Assembly: GCF_004519305.1 (NCBI RefSeq)
Contig: NZ_SOZA01000035.1
Span: 1 to 53,413 of the forward strand
Length of the DNA: 53,413 bases
Direction of reading: 5' to 3'
DNA from: Pseudomonas sp. RIT623
Lineage (GTDB): Bacteria > Pseudomonadota > Gammaproteobacteria > Pseudomonadales > Pseudomonadaceae
A program made the translations under genes and the position numbers. The notes below the pieces were generated by a model. It was not told where the DNA came from. It saw nothing but the letters and a program-made list of their open reading frames with translations, and ran no database searches. This document shows, piece by piece, positions 1 through 7,215 of this stretch; the first letter of the stretch is position 1; every line of letters begins with the position of its first letter.

Positions 1-9
1 CTGCGGTCC

Positions 10-145
10 CTGTAGGAGCGGCCTTGTGCCGCGATCGGGCGCGCAGCGGCCGCAAAACCTGCAGCCTCGGTCCTTCAGGAAATTCGCGTCGCCTGGATTA
101 CGGCCGCTGCGCGCCCGATCGCGACACGAGGCCGCTCCTACAGGG
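10..145. repeat. REP inverted pair (GGAGCGGCC family)
   Basis: Two copies of a short element beginning TGTAGGAGCGGCCT lie head to head (about 10-52 and 101-144) and can pair over most of their length. The same element recurs near 3866, 18891, 40472, 41416 and 49599. This is the usual intergenic REP/BIME arrangement of P. putida-group genomes. The remaining bases to 271 hold nothing else I can recognise apart from the upstream region of the next gene. Confidence 0.85.
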
Positions 146-271
146 TCCGGGCCAGGCAAACTGCGGCGCCTGGCTCGCTAGCCCGAAACCGTGTCGTTGC
201 TCAATAGTCCTCTCCCACAATTCGACCCGGAACACTAGAATAGAGCCGACGCATCCATTCAGAACTTCCCT

Positions 272-931
272 ATGCCCAACCCTGTTGACCCCCAAGCGCT
301 CGCGCAGTTGCCGCTGGAAGACCTCGTGGCCTGCCACGAGTGCGACCTGCTACTGCGCAAGCCGCTGCTGCAGCACGATGAGAAGGCTCAGTGCCCGCGG
401 TGCGGCTACGAGCTCTATGCCCATCGACACAACCTGGTCAATCGCAGCCTGGCCCTGGTGCTCACGGCCCTGTTGCTCTACGTGCCGGCCAACTTCCTGC
501 CGATCATGCAGCTGCACCTGCTCGGCCAGACTTCCGACGACACGGTCTGGAGCGGTGTGCTCGGGCTATACAACTCCGAAATGCGCGGCATCGCCGTGGT
601 GGTGTTCCTGTGCAGCATGGCCATCCCTTTGCTCAAGCTGCTGTGCCAACTGGCGGTGCTGCTGAGCATCCGCCTGGACATCGGCCGCAGCTATGGCTTG
701 CTGATCTATCGTATTTACCACCACCTGCGCGAGTGGGGCATGCTCGAGGTCTACTTCATGGGCGTGCTGGTGGCCATCGTCAAGCTGGTCGACCTGGCCG
801 AGTTGAGCATCGGCCTGGGGCTGTTCTGCTTCATTAGTCTGTTGCTGGTGCAGGTATGGCTCGAGGTGGTGATGTCGCCACACCAGATCTGGGTGGCACT
901 GTCGGGGGAGGATGTCCATGCGGGCGATTGA
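272..931 (+). CDS. pqiA: PqiA-family inner-membrane protein, first half-type
   Basis: Predicted 219-aa inner-membrane protein of the paraquat-inducible protein A family. An N-terminal zinc-ribbon-like pair of CxxC motifs (CHEC near residue 23, CPRC near 43) is followed by about four hydrophobic segments (LALVLTALLLYVPANFLPIM and later ones). E. coli PqiA is roughly twice this length and carries two such modules; here each module is its own gene, and the next gene is the second copy. The family works with PqiB, an MCE protein that spans the periplasm, probably in lipid movement between membranes. The three genes overlap, so they form one operon. The family call is strong; the transport role is from family knowledge. 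Confidence 0.88.
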   Translation: MPNPVDPQALAQLPLEDLVACHECDLLLRKPLLQHDEKAQCPRCGYELYAHRHNLVNRSLALVLTALLLYVPANFLPIMQLHLLGQTSDDTVWSGVLGLYNSEMRGIAVVVFLCSMAIPLLKLLCQLAVLLSIRLDIGRSYGLLIYRIYHHLREWGMLEVYFMGVLVAIVKLVDLAELSIGLGLFCFISLLLVQVWLEVVMSPHQIWVALSGEDVHAGD

Positions 932-1541
932 TGCAGGCATCCTGGTTTGCAATGAATGCCATGAACTGAACCGCCAGGTGGCCGACAGCACGTCGCAGAC
1001 CTGTACTCGCTGTGGCGCAACCGTGCATGCGCGGCGGCCGAACAGCATCGTGCGCACCTGGGCGTTGCTGATCACGGCAATGATCCTCTATATCCCGGCC
1101 AACGTGCTGCCGATCATGACCGTCAGCGCCCTCGGCCAGGGTAGCCCCGACACCATCATGTCCGGGGTGATCACCTTGATGAAGCACGGCATGCTGCCCA
1201 TCGCCGCGGTGGTGTTCATCGCCAGTATCCTGGTACCGACTTTCAAGCTGGTGGGCATCGCCCTGCTGCTGTATTCAGTGCAGCGGCACCAGCCGCTTTC
1301 GGCCCGCCAGCGCATCCTGATGTACCGCTTCATCGAGTTCATCGGGCGCTGGTCGATGTTGGACATCTTCGTCATTGCCATTTTGGTGGCGGTAGTGAAT
1401 TTCGGCCGCATCGCCAGTGTCGAAGCCAACCTGGGCGCCGTCGCCTTCGCCACCGTGGTGATCCTGACGATGCTTGCCGCTTTAACTTTCGATCCCCGAC
1501 TGATCTGGGATAACACGGAGTCGGATGACGACCATGAGTGA
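918..1541 (+). CDS. pqiA: PqiA-family inner-membrane protein, second half-type
   Basis: Predicted 207-aa paralogue of the preceding gene with the same plan: CNEC and CTRC zinc-ribbon cysteines, then four hydrophobic segments, including a matching ILYIPANVLPIM stretch. I prefer the ATG at 918 over 912 because the GGGGGAGG Shine-Dalgarno at 904-911 sits six bases before it. The start lies inside the end of the upstream gene, implying translational coupling. Together the two halves would reproduce the double-module PqiA of enterobacteria. It probably anchors the MCE protein encoded next. Confidence 0.87.
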   Translation: MRAIDAGILVCNECHELNRQVADSTSQTCTRCGATVHARRPNSIVRTWALLITAMILYIPANVLPIMTVSALGQGSPDTIMSGVITLMKHGMLPIAAVVFIASILVPTFKLVGIALLLYSVQRHQPLSARQRILMYRFIEFIGRWSMLDIFVIAILVAVVNFGRIASVEANLGAVAFATVVILTMLAALTFDPRLIWDNTESDDDHE

Positions 1542-3834
1542 CTTGCCTACGGCTAAAACCCGCCCCGCTTCAAATTGGTCGGCCATCTGGATCCTGCCGC
1601 TGATTGCCCTGGCGATCGGTGGCTGGCTGGCCTGGCAGGCCTACCGCGACGCCGGTATCGAGATCCAGGTACGCTTCGAAAGTGGCGAGGGTATCGTCGC
1701 CAACAAGACCGAGGTCATCTACAAAGGCATGTCGGTGGGCAAGGTCGTTGCCCTGGTGCTGGATGACAAGGGGGACAACCGCGGCGTTATCGCCACCGTC
1801 GAAATGAAGAAGGAAGCAGGCCCCCATCTCACCAAAGGCACACGGTTCTGGCTGGTGAAGCCAAGCGTCAGCCTGGCGGGGATCACCGGCCTGGAGACAC
1901 TGGTATCCGGTAACTATATTGCCGTGGATCCAGGGGAGGGCGAACCGACCAAGCGATTCACTGCGTTGAAGGAGGCGCCGCCGCTGTCCGACAGCGAGCC
2001 CGGCCTGCACCTGACCCTCAAGGCTGAGCGCCTGGGCTCGCTCAACCGTGACAGCCCGGTGTTCTACAAGCAGATCCAGGTCGGTCGGGTGAAGAGCTAC
2101 AAGCTGTCCGAAGACCAGGGCACGGTCGAGATCAAGGTGTTCATCGCCCCGCCGTACGCGGCCCTGGTGCGCAAGCACACGCGCTTCTGGAACGCCAGCG
2201 GGGTCAGCATCGATGCCGATTTCTCGGGGGTCAAGGTGCGCACCGAATCGCTGTCGAGCATCGTCGCCGGCGGTATCGCCTTCGCCACTCCAGAAAACCG
2301 CAAGGACAGCCCGCCCACCGACCCTAGCCTGCCGTTCCGCTTGTACGAGGACTTCGACGCGGCCCAGGCCGGTATCCGGGTCAAGGTCAAGCTCAGCGAC
2401 TTCGAAGGCCTGCAGAAGGGCCGCACGCCTGTGTTGTACAAGGGTATCCAGGTGGGCTCGCTCAAGGACCTCAAGGTCGAAAGCGACCTGGCCAGCGCCA
2501 CGGCCGAGCTGACCCTGGATCCGCTGGCCGAGGACTACCTGGTCGAGGGCACGCAGTTCTGGGTGGTAAAGCCATCGATCTCGCTGGCTGGCATCACCGG
2601 CCTGGAGGCATTGGTCAAGGGTAACTACATTGCCGTTCGCCCGGGTGAGCCGGGGGCCAAGCCGCAGCGCGAGTTCGAGGCGCGACCCAAGGCGCCGCCG
2701 CTGGACCTGAAGGCGCCGGGGCTGCACATGGTGCTGTTCGCCGATACCCTGGGTTCGCTGGAGGTGGGCAGCCCGGTCATGTACCGCCAGGTACGCGTGG
2801 GCAGTGTGCAGAGCTACCAGTTCGCCCGTAACAGCAAGCGTATTCTCATCGGCGTGCACATCGAGAAGGAATACGCCAACCTGGTCAACGGCTCGACGCG
2901 CTTCTGGAATGCCAGCGGCATCACCCTGACGGGCGGTCTGTCGGGTATCCAGGTCAAGAGCGAGTCGCTGCAGACCTTGATGGCCGGTGGTATTTCCTTC
3001 GACACGCCCAAGCCGGATGTGCCGCTCAAGCGGCGTATTCCACGCTTCCGTCTGCACGAGAGCCAGGATGCGGCCAACCGTGCCGGTACCTTGATCACCA
3101 TTCGCGTGGACCGCGCCGATGGCCTCAAGCCGGGTACACCGATTCGCTTCCGCGGTCTGGATGTGGGCAGCGTCGAAAGCGTCGACCTGACGGCCGATCT
3201 GCAAGCGGTGTTGCTGCGTGCGCGAATTACCCAAGCCTCCGAGCGTATCGCCCGTACCGGCACGCAGTTCTGGGTGGTTAAGCCGGCGTTTGGCCTGGTG
3301 CGCACCGAGAACCTCGACACCCTGGTGGGTGGCCAGTATCTGGAGGTGCTGCCGGCGCTCAAGGACAAAGGCCCGCAGCGTGACTTCATCGCCTTGAGCG
3401 ATGTGCCTGAAGTCAAGGGCGAGGAGGTCGGTTTGCCGCTGACGCTGAGCGCGCCGCGGCGCGGCTCGATCAAGCCTGGGGTGCCGGTCACCTACCGGGA
3501 GGTCACGGTGGGCAAAGTCACCGGCTTCGAGCTGGGCCAGAGCGCCGACCGCGTGCTGATCCACATTCTGATCGAGCCGCGCTATGCCGGTCTGGTGCGC
3601 GGCGGTAGCCGTTTCTGGAACAGCAGCGGCTTCGGTTTCGACTGGGGCTTGTTCAAGGGCGCCACGGTGCGCACCGAGTCGTTGGAAACCCTGATCGATG
3701 GCGGCATCGCCTTCGCCACCCCGGATGGCGAGCAGATGGGCAACCCGGCGCGGCCGCAGCAGACCTTTGCGCTGTTCGACAAGCCGGAGGATGCCTGGCT
3801 GCAGTGGGCGCCGAAGATCCAGATCGGCAAGTGA
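1525..3834 (+). CDS. pqiB: PqiB/YebT-like MCE-domain protein with six MCE repeats
   Basis: 769-aa protein with a single N-terminal membrane anchor (WILPLIALAIGGWLAW, about residues 22-37) and a long periplasmic part. I count six MCE (mammalian cell entry) repeats, recognised by recurring blocks such as VIYKGMSVGKV, VFYKQIQVGRV, VLYKGIQVGSL, VMYRQVRVGSV, IRFRGLDVGSV and VTYREVTVGKV. From memory E. coli PqiB has three and YebT (LetB) seven, so this is intermediate in size. MCE repeats stack as rings to form a tunnel between membranes. The start is ATG 1525 or ATG 1534; GGAG at 1517-1520 is a little close to the first. It overlaps the second pqiA gene. No pqiC-type lipoprotein gene follows. Confidence 0.88.
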   Translation: MTTMSDLPTAKTRPASNWSAIWILPLIALAIGGWLAWQAYRDAGIEIQVRFESGEGIVANKTEVIYKGMSVGKVVALVLDDKGDNRGVIATVEMKKEAGPHLTKGTRFWLVKPSVSLAGITGLETLVSGNYIAVDPGEGEPTKRFTALKEAPPLSDSEPGLHLTLKAERLGSLNRDSPVFYKQIQVGRVKSYKLSEDQGTVEIKVFIAPPYAALVRKHTRFWNASGVSIDADFSGVKVRTESLSSIVAGGIAFATPENRKDSPPTDPSLPFRLYEDFDAAQAGIRVKVKLSDFEGLQKGRTPVLYKGIQVGSLKDLKVESDLASATAELTLDPLAEDYLVEGTQFWVVKPSISLAGITGLEALVKGNYIAVRPGEPGAKPQREFEARPKAPPLDLKAPGLHMVLFADTLGSLEVGSPVMYRQVRVGSVQSYQFARNSKRILIGVHIEKEYANLVNGSTRFWNASGITLTGGLSGIQVKSESLQTLMAGGISFDTPKPDVPLKRRIPRFRLHESQDAANRAGTLITIRVDRADGLKPGTPIRFRGLDVGSVESVDLTADLQAVLLRARITQASERIARTGTQFWVVKPAFGLVRTENLDTLVGGQYLEVLPALKDKGPQRDFIALSDVPEVKGEEVGLPLTLSAPRRGSIKPGVPVTYREVTVGKVTGFELGQSADRVLIHILIEPRYAGLVRGGSRFWNSSGFGFDWGLFKGATVRTESLETLIDGGIAFATPDGEQMGNPARPQQTFALFDKPEDAWLQWAPKIQIGK

Positions 3835-3865
3835 TGAAGGGCGGGGCCGTCATGCGGCCCTGCCC

Positions 3866-3976
3866 CTGTAGGAGCGGCCTTGTGTCGCGAAAGGGCCGCA
3901 AAGCGGCCCCAGCGTTACCACATGGATTGCTGGGGCTGCTGCGCAGCCCTTTCGCGACACAAGGCCGCTCCTACAA
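3866..3976. repeat. REP inverted pair
   Basis: Two facing copies of the CTGTAGGAGCGGCC element (3866-3911 and about 3931-3976) separated by a short spacer. They lie between the convergent pqiB and rpsT genes. Confidence 0.85.
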
Positions 3977-4035
3977 AGACAATTGTTCCCGCAGGATAAG
4001 TGATCTGCCAGTGTGGCCCGGCAAATCACAGGCAT

Positions 4036-4064
4036 AAAAAAACCGACCCTAGGGTCGGTTTTTT
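4036..4064 (-). terminator. Rho-independent terminator of rpsT
   Basis: Perfect palindrome AACCGACCCT/AGGGTCGGTT at 4041-4060, flanked by A-run and T-run on the two sides, so it can end transcription in both directions. It lies 16 bases past the rpsT stop codon. Confidence 0.9.
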
Positions 4065-4079
4065 CGACAAGAACGTCGC

Positions 4080-4358
4080 TTAGGCAGCTGCAGCTTCTTT
4101 CAGTGCCTTGATGTGGCCATTCAGACGGCCTTTGTGGCGAGCAGCTTTGTTCTTGTGGATGATACCTTTGTCGGCCATACGGTCGATTACAGGTACAGCC
4201 AGAACGTAAGCGGCTTGCGCTTTTTCGGCGTCTTTTGCGTCGATGGCTTTGACTACATTCTTGATGTAGGTGCGGACCATGGAACGCAGGCTGGCGTTGT
4301 GGCTGCGACGCTTCTCAGCCTGTTTTGCACGTTTCTTGGCGGAAGGTGTGTTGGCCAC
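4080..4358 (-). CDS. rpsT: 30S ribosomal protein S20
   Basis: 92-aa basic protein starting MANTPSAKKRAKQAEKRR, the standard S20 N-terminus, with full expected length. It binds 16S rRNA early in 30S assembly. The start codon is GTG (4356-4358), preceded by GAGGAG on the minus strand. A sigma-70-type promoter lies at 4411-4439 and a strong terminator follows, so this is a single-gene unit divergent from murJ. Confidence 0.97.
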   Translation of the reverse strand: MANTPSAKKRAKQAEKRRSHNASLRSMVRTYIKNVVKAIDAKDAEKAQAAYVLAVPVIDRMADKGIIHKNKAARHKGRLNGHIKALKEAAAA

Positions 4359-4410
4359 CGTCGAGCTCCTCGAAAGACTTTAGGTAAATAGCAAACAAAA
4401 TAGGCCGCGA

Positions 4411-4439
4411 ATCATGCCGACGAGTCGAACGGATGTCAA
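4411..4439 (-). promoter_or_regulatory. sigma-70 promoter of rpsT
   Basis: Read on the minus strand: perfect -35 TTGACA (4439-4434), 17-base spacer, -10 CATGAT (4416-4411). It is about 50 bases upstream of the rpsT start. Confidence 0.75.
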
Positions 4440-4607
4440 GGCCACCTGCAGGGTTCCGCCGAGCGGTGGGTCGATGAGCGGGAAATATTCCCTTCTGCCG
4501 CACGACCTGTAAACTCGGGAATTTTGGCTCCCCCTGCGAAGGCGCGGGAGTATCGCACATTCGAACGCTCTCTGCAGCGTCCTCTGCCCCTGGCGTGAAA
4601 ATTTTCG

Positions 4608-6146
4608 ATGAATCTGCTCAAATCCCTGGCCGCAGTCAGCTCCATCACCATGATTTCCCGGGTGCTCGGTTTCGTTCGCGACACCATCCTGGCGCGGGTC
4701 TTTGGCGCCGGCATCGCCACCGACGCCTTCTTCATCGCCTTCAAACTGCCCAACCTGCTGCGCCGGATTTTCGCCGAAGGGGCATTCTCCCAGGCCTTCG
4801 TGCCGATCCTGGCCGAGTACAAGAGCCAGCAGGGCGAGGAAGCCACCCGCACCTTCATCGCCTATATCAGTGGCCTGCTGACCCTGGTCCTGGCGCTGGT
4901 CACCGTGGTTGGCATCCTCGCCGCGCCTTGGGTGGTGTGGGCCACCGCGCCAGGTTTTGTCGACAGCGCCGAAAAGTACCAACTGACCACCAGCCTGCTG
5001 CGGGTGACCTTTCCTTATATATTGTTGATCTCGCTGTCGTCGTTGGTGGGGGCCATCCTCAACACCTGGAACCGCTTCAGTGTGCCGGCCTTCACCCCGA
5101 CCTTGCTCAACGTGGCGATGATCGCATTCGCGGTGCTGCTGACCCCATACTTCGACCCACCGATCATGGCCCTGGGCTGGGGCGTGCTGGCCGGCGGCCT
5201 GGCGCAGCTGCTGTACCAGCTGCCGGCGCTGAAGAAGATCGGCATGCTCGTGCTGCCGCGCCTTAACCTGCGCGACACCGGGGTATGGCGCGTGCTCAAG
5301 CAGATGCTGCCGGCGATCCTCGGGGTATCGGTAAGCCAGATCTCGCTGATCATCAACACCATCTTCGCCTCGTTCCTGGTGGCCGGGTCGGTGTCGTGGA
5401 TGTATTACGCCGATCGCCTGATGGAACTGCCGTCGGGCGTGCTCGGCGTGGCCCTGGGCACCATCCTGCTGCCGACCCTGGCCAAGACCTATGCCAACAA
5501 GGACCGCGAGGAATATTCGCGAATCCTCGATTGGGGCTTGCGCCTGTGCTTCCTGCTGGTGCTGCCGTGCACCCTGGCCCTGGCGATTCTCGCCGAGCCG
5601 CTGACCGTGGCGCTGTTCCAGTACGGCAAGTTCACCGCCTTCGACGCGGCCATGACCCAGCGCGCCCTGATCGCCTATTCGGTGGGCCTGCTGGCGATCA
5701 TCCTGGTCAAGGTACTGGCACCTGGCTTCTATGCGCAGCAGAATATCCGCACGCCGGTGAAGATCGCGATCTTCACCCTGCTCTGCACGCAACTGCTCAA
5801 CCTGGCCCTGATCGGCCCGCTGGCCCACGCCGGGCTGGCCCTTGCCATCAGCCTGGGAGCCTGCCTCAACGCCGGCCTGTTGTACTGGAAGCTGCGCAGC
5901 CAGCAACTGTTCCAGCCCCAGCCGGGGTGGACGATGTTCCTGCTGAAACTGGTACTGGCGGTGACCTTGATGTCGGCGGTGTTACTGCTGGGCATGCACT
6001 ACCTGCCGGCCTGGGAGCAGGGCGACATGCTCGCGCGTTTCGTGCGCCTGGGCGGTCTGATCGCGGCGGGCGTGGTGACCTATTTCGGTTGCTTGTTCCT
6101 GTGCGGTTTCCGCCCGCGGCATTTCGCCCGCAAGGCGTTGCATTGA
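4608..6146 (+). CDS. murJ: Lipid II flippase MurJ (MviN)
   Basis: 512-aa polytopic membrane protein of the MOP exporter superfamily. The N-terminus MNLLKSLAAVSSITMISRV and the following GFVRDTILARVFGAG match the MurJ signature, and around 14 hydrophobic segments run along the whole length. It moves lipid II across the inner membrane for peptidoglycan synthesis. Length is normal and there are no frame breaks. It is divergent from rpsT and lies 118 bases before ribF. Confidence 0.95.
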   Translation: MNLLKSLAAVSSITMISRVLGFVRDTILARVFGAGIATDAFFIAFKLPNLLRRIFAEGAFSQAFVPILAEYKSQQGEEATRTFIAYISGLLTLVLALVTVVGILAAPWVVWATAPGFVDSAEKYQLTTSLLRVTFPYILLISLSSLVGAILNTWNRFSVPAFTPTLLNVAMIAFAVLLTPYFDPPIMALGWGVLAGGLAQLLYQLPALKKIGMLVLPRLNLRDTGVWRVLKQMLPAILGVSVSQISLIINTIFASFLVAGSVSWMYYADRLMELPSGVLGVALGTILLPTLAKTYANKDREEYSRILDWGLRLCFLLVLPCTLALAILAEPLTVALFQYGKFTAFDAAMTQRALIAYSVGLLAIILVKVLAPGFYAQQNIRTPVKIAIFTLLCTQLLNLALIGPLAHAGLALAISLGACLNAGLLYWKLRSQQLFQPQPGWTMFLLKLVLAVTLMSAVLLLGMHYLPAWEQGDMLARFVRLGGLIAAGVVTYFGCLFLCGFRPRHFARKALH

Positions 6147-6264
6147 GGCGCCAGCAGGGTCAGGCGTCGGTTTTTCGCATTCCATGCCCACCGGTGGCGC
6201 TGCTGCCTGTCGCCAGCGCCCGGGTGTGGTTATAATCGGCCACTTTATGAGCAAGAAGCGCGTT

Positions 6265-7215
6265 ATGCAGCTGGTTCGAGGTCTTCACAACCTGCGCCCC
6301 GAGCACCGGGGCTGTGTCGCCACCATTGGCAACTTCGACGGGGTCCACCGCGGCCACCAGGCGATTCTCGCGCGCCTGCGCGAACGTGGCCAGGCACTCG
6401 GCCTGCCGACCTGCGTGGTGATCTTCGAGCCACAGCCCCGCGAATACTTCGCCCCGGACAGCGCGCCGGCCCGCCTGGCGCGCTTGCGCGACAAGGTCGA
6501 GCTGCTGGCCGCCGAAGGCATCGACCGGGTGCTGTGCCTGTCGTTCAACCAGCGCCTGAGCCAGCTCAGCGCCGAGCAGTTCGTCAAGGCCGTGCTGGTC
6601 GAGGGCCTGGGCGTGCGCCACCTCGAAGTGGGCGATGACTTCCGCTTCGGTTGCGACCGCGCCGGCGACTTCGCTTTCCTGGTCGAGGCTGGCAAGCAGC
6701 ATGGTTTCTCGCTCGAGGCGGCCAACACCGTGCTGCAGGACGGCCTGCGGGTCAGCAGCACCGAAGTGCGCAAGGCCTTGGCCGATGGCAACTTCGAGCT
6801 CGCCGAGCACCTGCTGGGCCGGCCATACCGCATCACCGGCCGCGTGCTGCATGGCCAGAAGCTGGCCCGCCAGCTCGGCACACCTACCGCCAACATCCAG
6901 CTCAAGCGCCGTCGCGTGCCGCTGTCCGGGGTCTACCTGGCCAGCATCGAGATCGACGGCAAGCACTGGCCGGGTGTTGGCAACATCGGGGTACGACCCA
7001 CCGTCAGCGGTGATGGCCGTCCCCACCTGGAGATTCATCTCCTGGATTACGCCGGCGACCTCTATGGCCGGCGCCTGACGGTGGAATTCCACCACAAGCT
7101 GCGTGAAGAGCAGCGTTTCGCCTCCCTGGAGGCGCTGAAGTCGGCGATCGACGCGGACATCGCCGCCGCACGTGCCCACTGGCACGCTCAACCGCTAACG
7201 AAGAGCCTGAAATGA
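6265..7215 (+). CDS. ribF: Bifunctional riboflavin kinase / FAD synthetase
   Basis: 316-aa protein that makes FMN from riboflavin and then FAD. The N-terminal nucleotidyltransferase part has TIGNFDGVHRGHQAI (HxGH-type motif) and SSTEVRKAL; the C-terminal kinase part has GTPTANIQL and GVYLASIEIDG. ATG 6265 (MQLVRGLHNLRPEHRG) is chosen over upstream starts because it matches the family N-terminus. The stop overlaps the ileS start as ATGA, so the two are coupled. It is the first gene of ribF-ileS-lspA-fkpB-ispH. I see no FMN riboswitch upstream. Confidence 0.95.
   Translation: MQLVRGLHNLRPEHRGCVATIGNFDGVHRGHQAILARLRERGQALGLPTCVVIFEPQPREYFAPDSAPARLARLRDKVELLAAEGIDRVLCLSFNQRLSQLSAEQFVKAVLVEGLGVRHLEVGDDFRFGCDRAGDFAFLVEAGKQHGFSLEAANTVLQDGLRVSSTEVRKALADGNFELAEHLLGRPYRITGRVLHGQKLARQLGTPTANIQLKRRRVPLSGVYLASIEIDGKHWPGVGNIGVRPTVSGDGRPHLEIHLLDYAGDLYGRRLTVEFHHKLREEQRFASLEALKSAIDADIAAARAHWHAQPLTKSLK

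Noticed and set aside
1570..3564. Long minus-strand open frame opposite pqiB
   Set aside because: Shadow of the high-GC coding strand; Arg/His/Gln-rich composition with no motif.
6150..6264. Possible FMN riboswitch before ribF
   Set aside because: No conserved RFN-element bases are visible and ribF is not a usual target in this group.
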